From Saccharopolyspora galaxeae (GTDB lineage: Bacteria > Actinomycetota > Actinomycetes > Mycobacteriales > Pseudonocardiaceae), in NCBI RefSeq assembly GCF_016526145.1, contig NZ_JADDUE010000007.1, forward strand, positions 186,001-250,000: DNA of 64,000 nucleotides. Direction: 5' to 3'. How positions within the stretch are numbered: the first letter of the stretch is position 1; every line of letters starts with the position of its first letter. This document shows, piece by piece, positions 16,293-24,564 of this stretch. The notes under the pieces are model-generated. The model had not been told where the DNA came from, made no database searches, and saw only the letters and a list, made by a program, of their open reading frames with translations. Position numbers and translations under genes: made by a program.

Positions 16293-17414
16293 ATGAAACT
16301 CGCGTTCCTGCAAGACGTCTACGAACGCCGCGGGCCGTTCGCGACGGTGTACCTGGACACCTCGGCGGATGCCGAGGACGCGAAGAAGGCCGTGCAGCTG
16401 CGGTGGCGTTCGGCGCGTGAGCAGCTCACCGACCAAGGTGCCGACGAGGACACGCTGCGCGCATTGGACGACACCGTCGATCGGCACGAGTACCGCACCG
16501 GCCGCCGCGGCCAGGTGCTGGTCGCCACCGGCGGCGAGGTCGTGTTCAACGAGGAGCTGCCGGAACCGCCGACCGACGCTTCCGACGACGAGAAGGTGCA
16601 CTACGGCACGCTGCCGCACCTGATGCCGTACCTGCGGCTGCGTGCTTCCAAGATCCCGCACGTGGTCGCGCTGGTCGACCACATCAACGCGGAGCTCACG
16701 ATCGCCCCGGCGGGCGGCGAGCCGCAGACCCGGCGGGTTCAGGGCGGTGAGCACCCGGTGCACAAGGCCCACGTCGGGGGCCACGACGAGAACGAGAAGC
16801 GCTTCCAGCACGCGGTCGAGGAGCAGTGGCAGCACAACGCCCGCGAGGCCGCCGACGAACTCGCCAAGCAGGCGATGCGCATCGGCGCCGAAGCGGTCGT
16901 GCTGGCCGGTGATCCGCAGCAGCGCAAGCTCGTGCACGAGGCGCTGCCGGACAACGTCCGGGAACGCACGGTGCAGACCGAGGCGAGCCACCTGGATCGC
17001 AAGGCGTCCGGCGAGAGCTTGCGCCGCGAGGTCGACGACACCGTGGCGCACGCCGTGGAGGCCCGCGCGAACGAGACGGTGCGCGAGTTCGAGCAGGAAC
17101 GCGGCAGGCACGAACGCGCCGTCGAAGGCTGGGAACGCGTGATCGGCGCTCTGCAGCGCGGCCAGGTCCGGACCCTGCTGTGGTCCCGCCCGGAGTCGGT
17201 GACCTGGCTGCACGTCGGTCCACTGCCGAACCAGATCGCGCTCGAGCAGCGCCCGCTGACGGACATGGGCGTGGCCAGCCCCGGCACCGCGCCCGCGAGT
17301 GCGGCGACCGCGTGGGCGGTGGCGGGCACCGACGCCGAACTGGTGCTGGTCGATCCGGAGAAGGTCGAGCTCGACGGCGGTGTCGGCGCGATCCTGCGCT
17401 ACAGCGACGGCTGA
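16293..17414 (+). CDS. Vms1/Rv2629-like (bacterial eRF1-type) protein
   Basis: 373 residues. FATVYLDTSADAEDAKKAVQ, VALVDHINAELTIAPAGG, VHKAHVGGHDENEKRFQHAV and VVLAGDPQQRKLVHEALP match the actinobacterial Rv2629/Vms1 family, relatives of release factor eRF1 and Vms1 peptidyl-tRNA hydrolases. A role in ribosome rescue or stress is suggested by family, not shown. ATG 16293 has GGAG upstream. Followed after 49 nt by the DUF2795 gene. Confidence 0.8.
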   Translation: MKLAFLQDVYERRGPFATVYLDTSADAEDAKKAVQLRWRSAREQLTDQGADEDTLRALDDTVDRHEYRTGRRGQVLVATGGEVVFNEELPEPPTDASDDEKVHYGTLPHLMPYLRLRASKIPHVVALVDHINAELTIAPAGGEPQTRRVQGGEHPVHKAHVGGHDENEKRFQHAVEEQWQHNAREAADELAKQAMRIGAEAVVLAGDPQQRKLVHEALPDNVRERTVQTEASHLDRKASGESLRREVDDTVAHAVEARANETVREFEQERGRHERAVEGWERVIGALQRGQVRTLLWSRPESVTWLHVGPLPNQIALEQRPLTDMGVASPGTAPASAATAWAVAGTDAELVLVDPEKVELDGGVGAILRYSDG

Positions 17415-17463
17415 GGGCCTGCCGCGGAACGTGAACCGAGACCCCGCGTCGAAAGGGGAAAGC

Positions 17464-17790
17464 ATGACGACGACGCGTGAGACGCTGAAGGCTTCGCTGT
17501 CCGGCGTCGATTTCCCGGCGAGCAAGGACCAGCTGGTCGAGTTCGCCAACAACAACGGTGTCGACGAGGAGACCGTGCGGGCGCTGCGGGCGATGCCGCC
17601 CGCCGACTACGACAACGTCACCGAGGTAGTGCGCTCGGTCCCGCTGGAGCGGGGCGAGGAGGAGGGCCAGTCGGATTCCGACAAGGCTCAGCAGAACCGC
17701 CGGCCGCAGAAGGGCGGCTTGGCCGAGCACCAGGCCGAGGTCCCGGCGAACCCGATCGTCGAGGAGTTGGGGGAGAACCGGGGCAGCTGA
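17464..17790 (+). CDS. DUF2795 domain protein
   Basis: 108 residues. Residues 8-62 (ETLKASLSGVDFPASKDQLV, then NGVDEETVRALRAMPPADYD) form the small helical DUF2795 domain of actinobacteria; the C-terminus is polar and probably disordered. Function unknown. A strong terminator hairpin at 17839 follows. Confidence 0.8.
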   Translation: MTTTRETLKASLSGVDFPASKDQLVEFANNNGVDEETVRALRAMPPADYDNVTEVVRSVPLERGEEEGQSDSDKAQQNRRPQKGGLAEHQAEVPANPIVEELGENRGS

Positions 17791-17838
17791 GCCGGTTGCG
17801 CTCGGTCTTTCCGCGATCGAGCGAGTTCAGTGCGCTGG

Positions 17839-17864
17839 AGGCGCCGGGCTGATCCCCGGCGCCT
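17839..17864 (+). terminator. Hairpin terminator after the DUF2795 gene
   Basis: Perfect 10-bp arms AGGCGCCGGG/CCCGGCGCCT with loop CTGATC, 48 nt past the stop. There is no clear T-run, as is common in high-GC actinomycetes. Confidence 0.6.
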
Positions 17865-17899
17865 TCGGCATGTCCGGCCCCGTCCGGCTCGTCCTCTCC

Positions 17900-17950
17900 G
17901 AGTGAACGGCCTGTTCGTCCAATCTAGTGGGACCAACGGTCCGTTCACTC
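17900..17950. repeat. 51-nt palindromic intergenic element, copy 2
   Basis: GAGTGAACGG...CCGTTCACTC with near-complete internal pairing, nearly identical to the copy at 23365. It lies between the DUF2795 terminator and the lacI gene, so it is not limited to convergent sites. Confidence 0.9.
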
Positions 17951-17998
17951 GGAAAATCGACACGCCCGCGCCTTACCCGGCCGGGGATCGTGTGTTCG

Positions 17999-18049
17999 GA
18001 GTGAGCGGACCGTGCCCCCGGGAAGAGCGGGCGAACGGGTCTCGCACTC
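17999..18049. repeat. 51-nt palindromic element, diverged inverted copy
   Basis: Begins GAGTGAGCGGACC and ends CTCGCACTC. Its reverse complement matches the family sequence at 34 of 51 positions by direct alignment, with the same length and no gaps. It sits 48 nt after copy 2, upstream of lacI. Confidence 0.65.
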
Positions 18050-18126
18050 CGGAAAGTCCGGCCGATGAGATCGCGGAATTCGCTATGCTGCCGGGGCGGG
18101 GAGGGCTGACCGAGGGGGAGCCTGAG

Positions 18127-19140
18127 TTGAACCGGCCCACGATCATCGACATCGCGCGCCGCGTGGGCGTGTCCAAGGCCGCGGTGTCCTACGCGCTCAA
18201 CGGCCGCGCGGGTGTTTCGGCCGCGACGCGCGAACGCGTCCTCGACGTCGCCGCCCAGCTCGGCTGGGAGTCCGGCGGCCCGGCCCGCACTCCGGCCGCG
18301 GACCGCACCGGCAGCGTCGGCGTCGTGCTGTCCCGCCCGCCGGACGAGCTGCGGTCCGATCCGCTCGTGGTGCAGTGGTTGTCCGGGGTGGAGGCCGCGT
18401 TGGCGCAGCACGGCTTGTCGTTGCAGCTGGCGCTGACTCCGGACCAGGACGCCGAGCTGCTGACCTATCGCCGCTGGTGGGCCGAGCGCCGCATCGACGG
18501 CATGATCGTCACCGACCTGCGCGCCTGCGACCCGCGCCCGCAACTGCTGCGCGAACTCGGCATTCCCGCCGTCGTCGTCGGTGACCACGAACGCTTCGGC
18601 AACGTCGCGGTGCTGCGCCACATCGAGCGCGAAGAGGTGCACGCCGTCGTCGATCACCTGGCGTCGCTGGGGCATCGCCGGATCGGCCACGTCCAAGGCG
18701 GTCCCGATCTGCAGCACACCCAGAACCGCAGCGCCGCGTTGCGCGGGCGGGTGCGCGAACGCCTCGGCACCGACCTGGTCAAAGCCGAGGCCGACAGCAC
18801 CGAATCCGGTGGTGTGCGGGCGAGTTGGCGGCTGCTGGCCGCGGACCCGCCGCCCACGGCGATCGTCTACGACAGCGCGGTGATGGCGGTCGCGGCCGTG
18901 GCGCGCTCCGCCGAGCTCGGCACCCGCGTTCCGGATGAGCTCGCGGTGCTGTCCTGGCAGGACTCGATGCTGTGCCGGGTCGTGACGCCGCAGGTGACCG
19001 CGCTGGCGCAGGACGACGAGCAGAACGCGGAGGCAGCGGTGCACCTGCTGCTGGAGCTGATCGAGACCGGCACGGCCGACGACCTGGAACTTCCGCCGCG
19101 GGTGCTGGTCCCGCGGGCGAGCACCGAAGGCAAGAGCTGA
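18127..19140 (+). CDS. LacI family transcriptional regulator
   Basis: 337 residues. N-terminal HTH TIIDIARRVGVSKAAVSYAL with the hinge helix, then a periplasmic-binding-protein-like sensor domain (SVGVVLSRPPDEL, RIDGMIVTDLRACDP, HRRIGHVQGGPDLQHTQNRS). TTG 18127 was chosen for its GAGGGGGAG ribosome site at good spacing; an in-frame ATG at 18085 is the alternative. The regulated sugar genes are not adjacent; the sugar ABC operon 5 kb away has a LacI-like operator. Confidence 0.9.
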   Translation: MNRPTIIDIARRVGVSKAAVSYALNGRAGVSAATRERVLDVAAQLGWESGGPARTPAADRTGSVGVVLSRPPDELRSDPLVVQWLSGVEAALAQHGLSLQLALTPDQDAELLTYRRWWAERRIDGMIVTDLRACDPRPQLLRELGIPAVVVGDHERFGNVAVLRHIEREEVHAVVDHLASLGHRRIGHVQGGPDLQHTQNRSAALRGRVRERLGTDLVKAEADSTESGGVRASWRLLAADPPPTAIVYDSAVMAVAAVARSAELGTRVPDELAVLSWQDSMLCRVVTPQVTALAQDDEQNAEAAVHLLLELIETGTADDLELPPRVLVPRASTEGKS

Positions 19141-19144
19141 CGGC

Positions 19145-19369
19145 TCAGCGCCGCGATCGCTTGTCCCGCAATGCTTTCGCCTCAGCCCAGCAGGTCGCGC
19201 AGGTCGGCGAGAGCCAGTCCTCGTCGCGCGGTTTCGTGATCAGCAGCGGCTCGCCGCAGAGCGCTTTGCGCTCCTCGCCCGGATACGGCCGCTCGGAGGT
19301 CAGCATCCCGTGCCGCACACCGCCGACCGGCCGCCAGTAGGCCACCGGACCGTTCGAGATCGGATCCAC
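19145..19369 (-). CDS. Small zinc-ribbon-like protein
   Basis: 74 residues, GTG start behind AGGAG. It contains ALCGEPLLI and TCATCWAE, giving a Cys...Cys-x2-Cys set that may bind a metal, and a basic tail KRSRR. Small proteins of this kind are commonly encoded opposite XRE/DUF397 pairs in Pseudonocardiaceae. Function unknown. Divergent from the XRE gene and convergent with lacI (4-nt gap). Confidence 0.65.
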   Translation of the reverse strand: MDPISNGPVAYWRPVGGVRHGMLTSERPYPGEERKALCGEPLLITKPRDEDWLSPTCATCWAEAKALRDKRSRR

Positions 19370-19471
19370 GTCCCGCTCCTTCCACCCAGGGGAGGCGGCG
19401 GCCCCAACGGGGAGGGGTCGGGGAGGACCGGGGCCGCCGCCGCGGGAACGATAGCGACTGCGATATCTCAA

Positions 19472-19483
19472 AGGGTATTCCCT
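19472..19483. promoter_or_regulatory. Possible operator between the zinc-ribbon gene and XRE gene
   Basis: AGGGTATTCCCT, matching its reverse complement at 10 of 12 positions, in the 171-nt divergent region. It could be bound by the adjacent XRE regulator. Confidence 0.35.
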
Positions 19484-19540
19484 GATCGGGTAACGGTGAT
19501 CGACTCGTACGCTGTCCCCGAACGCACGAAGGAGACCGCC

Positions 19541-20404
19541 ATGCCACCGCCTTCCCCGACCGTTACCGCCTGGGAGCTGGGAATCCGGCTCCGCGAAGCG
19601 CGCGACACCGCGGCGCTGACCGCCGTGGAGGCGGGCAAACGCCTGAACATGTCGCAGAACTTCCTCAGCGATCTCGAGCACGGCAAGCGCAAGGTCACCG
19701 AGGCCAAGCTTGAGGCGATGGTCGAGGTCTACGCGATCGACGCGGACGAAGCGGCGGAATTGCGCGCCATGCTGGAGCAGAGCGCGCGACGCGGCTGGTG
19801 GTCGAAGTACTCCGGCATCTTCCCCGCCGAAGTGTTGCGCTACTTCGGTTATGAGCACGGCGCGGAATCCGTGCAGACGCACGAAAGCCTGCTGATCCCC
19901 GGGCTGTTGCAGACCGAGGCGTACGCCTACGCGATCGTCACCAGTGACGGCCCGAACATCCGCACCTCGGAGGCGGACCAGCGGGTGGAGGTCCGGATGC
20001 GCCGCCAGCAGCGCCTCACCGGCGACGACCCGCTGCGGCTCACCGCCGTACTCAGCGAGGGTGCGCTCCGCCAGCAGGTCGGCGGTCGCGAAGTCATGGT
20101 CGAGCAACTGCGGCACTTGACCGAGGTAATCGAGGAAAAGCCCGACACGCTGGAAGTTCTGGTCGTGCCTTTCAGCGCAGGTGCGCATGGCGCATTGGGC
20201 GCGTCCACATTCCACATCCTGCACTTCGCGAACTCGCGGTTGCCACGGGTGGCATGGCAGGAAGCGGTGACGTCGGCGACCGTGATGGAACACCGCCCGA
20301 GAGTCGGTCAGTTCAGCGCGACGTTCGCAGAATCGGTGAAACAGACAGCGGGGCGCGAAGGTTCGCTGGACTTGATTCACCGCGAGATCAAGGCACTACG
20401 GTGA
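19541..20404 (+). CDS. XRE family regulator with DUF5753 domain
   Basis: 287 residues. HTH_31 domain at 12-65 (LREARDTAALTAVEAGKRLN, then SQNFLSDLEHGKRKVTEAKL) followed by the DUF5753 ligand-binding-like domain (GWWSKYSGIFPAEV, SLLIPGLLQTEAYAYAIV, RMRRQQRLTGDDPLRLTAVL). This pairing with a downstream DUF397 gene is an abundant actinomycete regulatory module affecting development or antibiotic production. AAGGAG precedes the ATG. The stop overlaps the DUF397 start. Confidence 0.93.
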   Translation: MPPPSPTVTAWELGIRLREARDTAALTAVEAGKRLNMSQNFLSDLEHGKRKVTEAKLEAMVEVYAIDADEAAELRAMLEQSARRGWWSKYSGIFPAEVLRYFGYEHGAESVQTHESLLIPGLLQTEAYAYAIVTSDGPNIRTSEADQRVEVRMRRQQRLTGDDPLRLTAVLSEGALRQQVGGREVMVEQLRHLTEVIEEKPDTLEVLVVPFSAGAHGALGASTFHILHFANSRLPRVAWQEAVTSATVMEHRPRVGQFSATFAESVKQTAGREGSLDLIHREIKALR

Positions 20405-20595
20405 AGCGTGTGACCCCGCTAGAAGATGCCCACTGGTACACGTCGAGCTACACCTCGAACGCCGCAGCGTGCGTCGAGGTCGCACGCACGCCATCAACGG
20501 TCGGCGTCCGCGACACCAAGGACCGCTCCGGCGGCACGCTCGTGTTCGACCGCTCCCGCTGGGCGTCGTTCCTGCGTTCGATCAAGGGGGATTAA
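20401..20595 (+). CDS. DUF397 protein (partner of the XRE regulator)
   Basis: 64 residues: WYTSSYTSNAAACVEVAR, VGVRDTKDRSGGTLVF and RSRWASFLRSIK are the DUF397 signature. Starts with GTG overlapping the XRE stop by 4 nt. In the known BldB/AbaA-like and toxin-antitoxin-like pairs the DUF397 protein acts together with the XRE protein; whether it is toxic here is unknown. Confidence 0.92.
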   Translation: MKRVTPLEDAHWYTSSYTSNAAACVEVARTPSTVGVRDTKDRSGGTLVFDRSRWASFLRSIKGD

Positions 20596-20661
20596 CAGCG
20601 GCACCTGCGGGTAGTCCGTGCGCGGAGGTCATGTCCGCGTAGGGAAATGGAGACGCGCACG

Positions 20662-21186
20662 ATGTCGGATCCCCTGGACGCCACGACCCCGTCTGCTGAC
20701 GAGGTCGGCCCGGACCCTGCGGAACCGCAAGATCCGGCCGAGCTGCAATCCGCGGGGGACCTCGACGAGGACGAACTGGGCGTGGACCCGCTCGAAGGGG
20801 GCGTGGAGCCGCCCGAGCACCTGTCGCAGACCACGGCCGAGCGCCCCACGCCGAGCGAGCAGCGCGCGGGCGACTCGATCGACGAACGGATCTCGGAGGA
20901 ACGCCCCGACCCGGACGCCGAACCGGGCAGACCGGTCGCCGAAACCCGCCTGTACGAGCTGGACGACTCGGTGGACGAGCAGGCCACCCAGGAGGTCGCC
21001 GACGGTTCCCGCGGTGAGCAGATCGCCGCCGAGCAGGACGCCGCAGGCGAACCGGGCACGGTCCTGGAGGGCGACGAGGTCGAGGACACCGGCCTGTCCG
21101 CGGCGACCAACGAGGGCGACGCCACCGGCGTCAGCAACGCCTCACCGGAGGAAGGCGCGGAGCGGGTGCAGGATGGCGGAACCTGA
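20662..21186 (+). CDS. DUF5709 family acidic protein
   Basis: 174 residues, strongly acidic and probably disordered, with recurring ELGVDPLEGGVEPPEHLSQT, SIDERISEERPDPD and ETRLYELDD motifs of DUF5709. ATG 20662 has GGAG at 9 nt; an ATG 15 nt upstream is an alternative. Function unknown. Its end overlaps the hydrolase gene by 14 nt. Confidence 0.8.
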   Translation: MSDPLDATTPSADEVGPDPAEPQDPAELQSAGDLDEDELGVDPLEGGVEPPEHLSQTTAERPTPSEQRAGDSIDERISEERPDPDAEPGRPVAETRLYELDDSVDEQATQEVADGSRGEQIAAEQDAAGEPGTVLEGDEVEDTGLSAATNEGDATGVSNASPEEGAERVQDGGT

Positions 21187-21802
21187 ACAGGTCTCGCTCC
21201 CGGTCGTGCACGGGACCGGTGAGCTGATCGGCGACCTGACGCTGCCAGACCGCAACGGGCCGCTGGTGGTGTTCGCGCACGGCAGCGGCTCGTCCCGGCA
21301 CAGCAGCCGGAACCGCTGGGTCGCTGAGCAGTTGCAGGAAGCCGGTATCGGCACGCTGCTGATGGACCTGCTCACGCCGGACGAGGACCGCGCCGACGTG
21401 CACGCCGAGCTGCGGTTCAACATCCCGCTGCTGACCGTGCGGGTGCTGGGCGTGCTGGACTGGTGGCGCGGCCCGGCGGGCCTGTTCGGCGCCAGCACCG
21501 GCGCGGCCGCTGCACTCGGCGCCGCCGCCCGCCGACCGGATGTGGTGCAGGCGGTGGTCTCCCGTGGTGGTCGTCCGGATCTCGCTTCGGAGGCCCTGCA
21601 GAACGTGCGGGCACCGACCTTGCTGATCGTCGGCGGCAGCGACATGGAAGTGCTCGAACTCAACCGCCGCACCGCTGAACAACTCCGCGCCCCGCACGAC
21701 CTGCACGTCGTCGACGGCGCGACGCACCTGTTCGAGGAACCCGGCGCCCTGGAACAAGCCGCCACCGTCGCCACCAGCTGGTTCACGCAGTACTTGAAGT
21801 GA
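21173..21802 (+). CDS. Alpha/beta hydrolase (dienelactone-hydrolase-like)
   Basis: 209 residues. VVFAHGSGSSRHSSRNRWVA forms the oxyanion region, GLFGASTGAAAALGAA the nucleophile elbow (Ser in G-A-S-T-G), and LLIVGGSDMEVL and VVDGATHLFEEPG supply the acid and His. This small family is usually found with phosphoribosyltransferase-type proteins in actinobacteria; substrate unknown. Confidence 0.85.
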   Translation: MAEPEQVSLPVVHGTGELIGDLTLPDRNGPLVVFAHGSGSSRHSSRNRWVAEQLQEAGIGTLLMDLLTPDEDRADVHAELRFNIPLLTVRVLGVLDWWRGPAGLFGASTGAAAALGAAARRPDVVQAVVSRGGRPDLASEALQNVRAPTLLIVGGSDMEVLELNRRTAEQLRAPHDLHVVDGATHLFEEPGALEQAATVATSWFTQYLK

Positions 21803-21822
21803 GACCGTGCTGAGTTCGTTGT

Positions 21823-21850
21823 CATGTACGGCTTGTACATTCGGTACATG
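21823..21850. promoter_or_regulatory. TGTAC-repeat operator of the toxin-antitoxin operon
   Basis: The stretch opens CATGTACGG, has a central TTGTACAT and closes GGTACATG, so it is a near-palindrome with three GTAC-centred half-sites just before the antitoxin coding region. This is what is expected for autorepression by a Phd/YefM antitoxin. Confidence 0.55.
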
Positions 21851-22132
21851 AGCGTTGAGATGGTCGATATGACGTACGAAGGTGACCCGGACGAAGTCAG
21901 CATCTCGCAGGCACGTGCCAAGTTGCCGAACCTCGTGCATGGCGCGAGGGAAGGCGACGTCACGTACATCACGGTGAACGGGGCTCGGTACGCGGCGTTG
22001 GTTCCCGCTGACGTCGCCGAACGTCACGAGGCGGCGGAAGAGGAGTACTGGGCGCGCCGGGTCGCCGAAGCGGAGCAGTCCGACACTGTTTCCTGGGATG
22101 AGGCGATCATTGCCCTTGAGGGCCGTTCGTAG
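21848..22132 (+). CDS. Phd/YefM family antitoxin
   Basis: 94 residues. EVSISQARAKLPNLVHGARE and YITVNGARYAALVPADV are the Phd/YefM DNA-binding domain; the C-terminus (EEEYWARRVAEAEQ) is the toxin-neutralising tail. The start is uncertain: ATGs at 21824, 21848, 21860 and 21869 are in frame and none has a good ribosome site; the first lies inside the operator. Its TAG overlaps the toxin GTG by one base. Confidence 0.87.
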   Translation: MSVEMVDMTYEGDPDEVSISQARAKLPNLVHGAREGDVTYITVNGARYAALVPADVAERHEAAEEEYWARRVAEAEQSDTVSWDEAIIALEGRS

Positions 22133-22395
22133 TGGCCCACTGGGACATCGAGATCAAGCGTGAAGCGCTGAAAGAACTCCAAAAGCTCGACAAGCCGGTA
22201 CGCCGGAGATTGCAAGCGGCGATCGACAGGCTCAGGAACGACCCGCGGCCACCCGGTGTCGTGGCGATGAAGGGATTGCCGGGGAAACTGCGGTTGCGAG
22301 TGGGGGATTGGCGGATCATATATCGCATCGAAGACGATCATTTGGTCGTCGTTGTCTTGGCTCTTGGCCACCGTAGGGAGATCTACGAACGCTGA
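22132..22395 (+). CDS. RelE/ParE family toxin
   Basis: 87 residues: EIKREALKELQKLDKPVRRR, LRNDPRPPGVVAMKGLPGKL, RVGDWRIIYRIEDDHLVVVV and LALGHRREIY are a complete RelE fold, including the basic residues and C-terminal R..Y used by ribosome-dependent mRNA endonucleases. GTG start overlaps the antitoxin stop (TAGTG), keeping toxin dependent on antitoxin translation. Confidence 0.92.
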   Translation: MAHWDIEIKREALKELQKLDKPVRRRLQAAIDRLRNDPRPPGVVAMKGLPGKLRLRVGDWRIIYRIEDDHLVVVVLALGHRREIYER

Positions 22396-22449
22396 TCCGC
22401 GTAGCGAGCCGTTTGGGTTTTCGGGCGGCGTGCCGGGTACTCCGATGAC

Positions 22450-23241
22450 ATGCCTGAACTGCCGGACGTCGAGGGTTTCCGCCGGGTCGCACAAGAGGCG
22501 GTCGGCCGCGAAGTCGAGGACGTCGTGGTGAACGACGCGCAGGTGTTGCGCGGGGTGCGCCCGCAGGAGTTCCGGAAAGCCTTGCGCGGCAAGGAGTTCG
22601 GCACGCCGTGGCGGCACGGCAAGTGGCTGGTGATACCGGTCGGCACCGAGTTCCCGGAGGTGCTGCTGCACTTCGGCATGACCGGCCGGATGTTGTGGTG
22701 CGGCCGGGACGACGAGCCGCACAAGCACGACCGCGTGGTGTTCCGCTTCGCCGACGGCGAGCTTCGGTACCGGGACATGCGCAAGCTGACCGGGTTGCAC
22801 CTGGCGCGGCGGCAGTCCGACCTGGACGCGCAGCTCGGCGAACTCGGCCCGGACGCGATGGCGGCCTCCGCAGCGGACTACCGGGAGCGGCTGACCCGCA
22901 CCAAGCGCGGCGTGAAAGCGGCGTTGATGGACCAGGAAGTGCTGGCCGGGCTGGGAAATCTCACCGTCGACGAAACCCTCTGGCAGGCCCGCATCCACCC
23001 GGCGCGCAGCACCGGCGACCTGAGCGCGCCGGAGCTGTCCAAGCTCAGCCGCCGCGCGCACACCGTGCTGCGCCAGTCCGCGAAGGTCGCCCACGTGCCC
23101 GACCGCCCGTCTTGGCTCACCGGCCACCGCGACGAGCCCGACCCGCACTGCCCGCGCTGCTCGACCGCCCTCGACCGCACCAAAACCGCGGGCCGAACCA
23201 CATTCCACTGTCCGAACTGCCAGCCCCTCGACAACTCCTAG
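22450..23241 (+). CDS. Fpg/Nei family DNA glycosylase
   Basis: 263 residues. It starts MPELPDVEGF, so after Met removal the N-terminal Pro is the catalytic Schiff-base nucleophile. H2TH region around LAGLGNLTVDETLWQARIHP and a C-terminal zinc finger HCPRC...HCPNC complete the family pattern. It removes oxidised bases from DNA. Asp replaces Glu in the usual PELPEV, as in several actinobacterial paralogues, so the lesion specificity may differ from MutM. Confidence 0.92.
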   Translation: MPELPDVEGFRRVAQEAVGREVEDVVVNDAQVLRGVRPQEFRKALRGKEFGTPWRHGKWLVIPVGTEFPEVLLHFGMTGRMLWCGRDDEPHKHDRVVFRFADGELRYRDMRKLTGLHLARRQSDLDAQLGELGPDAMAASAADYRERLTRTKRGVKAALMDQEVLAGLGNLTVDETLWQARIHPARSTGDLSAPELSKLSRRAHTVLRQSAKVAHVPDRPSWLTGHRDEPDPHCPRCSTALDRTKTAGRTTFHCPNCQPLDNS

Positions 23242-23256
23242 CAAGCGCAGTTCCTT

Positions 23257-23307
23257 GAGCGAACGGCCTGTTGGCCCAATCTATTCGGACGAACGGTCCG
23301 TTCGCTC
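23257..23307. repeat. 51-nt palindromic intergenic element, copy 3
   Basis: GAGCGAACGG...CCGTTCGCTC; the two arms carry compensating changes (T to C against A to G) that keep the outer stem paired. Sixteen nt past the glycosylase stop. Confidence 0.9.
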
Positions 23308-23364
23308 GGATTGCATCCCGCGTACGCGGACCGGGGCGACATGCCGGCGCCCGCGGACCGAGGC

Positions 23365-23415
23365 GAGTGAACGGCCTGTTCATCCAATCTATTGGGACCA
23401 ACGGTCCGTTCACTC
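23365..23415. repeat. 51-nt palindromic intergenic element, copy 4
   Basis: GAGTGAACGG...CCGTTCACTC, close to copies 1 and 2. Together with copy 3 it fills the space between the convergent glycosylase and P450 genes, ending 7 nt before the P450 stop. Confidence 0.9.
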
Positions 23416-23421
23416 CGCGGA

Positions 23422-24564
23422 CTACCGCTTGTGGCGGGTGAGATTCGCTCGCAGCGCGGCCGGGCCGTGGTGGCGGAAGTTGCCGCGCCAGGTCACCGGG
23501 GCCGGGGTCAGCGCGGCGTGCGGGTGTTGCGCGTGCAGCGCCTCCACGGCGCAGCGGGCGATGACGCGGGTCAGCGTCGAAGCCGGGCAGGCGTGGGTGC
23601 CGTGGCCGAGGCTCAGGTGCGGGTTCGGGTTGCGGTCGGGCACGAATTCCGAAGGTTCCGAGAACACCCGCTCATCCCGGTTCGCCGATGCCAGCGACAG
23701 CAGCAGCGTATCGCCCGCGCGGACGCTCACTCCGCCGATTTCCAAGTCGTGCAACGGGTATCGCGGTGCGGCGAGCAACTGCGGCGGGTGCAGCCGCAGC
23801 ACCTCCTCGACGCCGGTGTCGAGCCGTTCCGAGCCGAGCAGCCGCAGCATCGCCGAGGACACCGCGTGCACCATGATCTCGTACCAGACGAACAGCAGGT
23901 AGAAGACCATGCTGGTCAACTCGTCCGCATCGAGCCGTCCCGCGCCGCGCGCGGTCAGCAGCCCCGCGAGCAGCGAGTCGGCGGGCGGATCCGACGACAA
24001 CGCCGAACCGATGATCCGCCGCATGTCGTCCATCGTGTCCCGCGCACGCGGCTCCGCGCCGGGCGTGTGCCGCAGCAGCGAATCAGCCCAGCCCGCGAAC
24101 GTGTCCCGCGCGTCGGCGGGCAGCGGTAGCAGCTCCGCGATCACCCGCACCGGCAGGAGCACCGCGAACTCGCCGACTAGGTCCACTTCGCCCGACAGCG
24201 AAGCGGCGAGTTCGTCGGCCACCGCACGAACCTGCGGACTCATCGCGCGAACCCGCTGCGCGGTGAAGCTGGGCGCGATCTCCCGCCGCAGCCGGGTGTG
24301 CCGAGGCGGGTCGCTGTTGAGCAGGTGCGCGTCGAGCTGCGGAGGCAGGTCGAAACCGGTGAAGTCGCGGCCGTGCGAGTGCTCGCGGTGCAGCGCGAAC
24401 CGCGAATCCCCGAACAGCGCGCGGACTTCCGCGTATCTCGTGACCAGCCAGGCGGGCGGGCCGTCCGGAGTGTCGATCCGGTGCACCGGTCCTTGCGCGC
24501 GCAGCTCCGCGAGCGAGGCGAACGGTTCGTGCGCGGTTTCGGAGACGGTGAGCGCGTCGGTCAC
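23422..24564 (-). CDS. Cytochrome P450 with atypical I-helix
   Basis: 380 residues. Heme site LSLGHGTHACPAS has the proximal Cys, EEVLRLHPP the ExxR motif and DPPRHTRLRR the C-helix HxxxR. The I-helix region reads LLFVWYEIMVHAV: the acidic residue is present but the Thr of the usual AGxET pair is missing, and Pro follows the heme Cys where Gly is common. Oxygen activation may therefore be altered or the enzyme may not be a normal monooxygenase. GTG start lies inside a 17-bp tandem repeat and has no clear ribosome site. Last gene of the XRE-ImmA-MAB_1171c operon. Confidence 0.88.
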   Translation of the reverse strand: MTDALTVSETAHEPFASLAELRAQGPVHRIDTPDGPPAWLVTRYAEVRALFGDSRFALHREHSHGRDFTGFDLPPQLDAHLLNSDPPRHTRLRREIAPSFTAQRVRAMSPQVRAVADELAASLSGEVDLVGEFAVLLPVRVIAELLPLPADARDTFAGWADSLLRHTPGAEPRARDTMDDMRRIIGSALSSDPPADSLLAGLLTARGAGRLDADELTSMVFYLLFVWYEIMVHAVSSAMLRLLGSERLDTGVEEVLRLHPPQLLAAPRYPLHDLEIGGVSVRAGDTLLLSLASANRDERVFSEPSEFVPDRNPNPHLSLGHGTHACPASTLTRVIARCAVEALHAQHPHAALTPAPVTWRGNFRHHGPAALRANLTRHKR

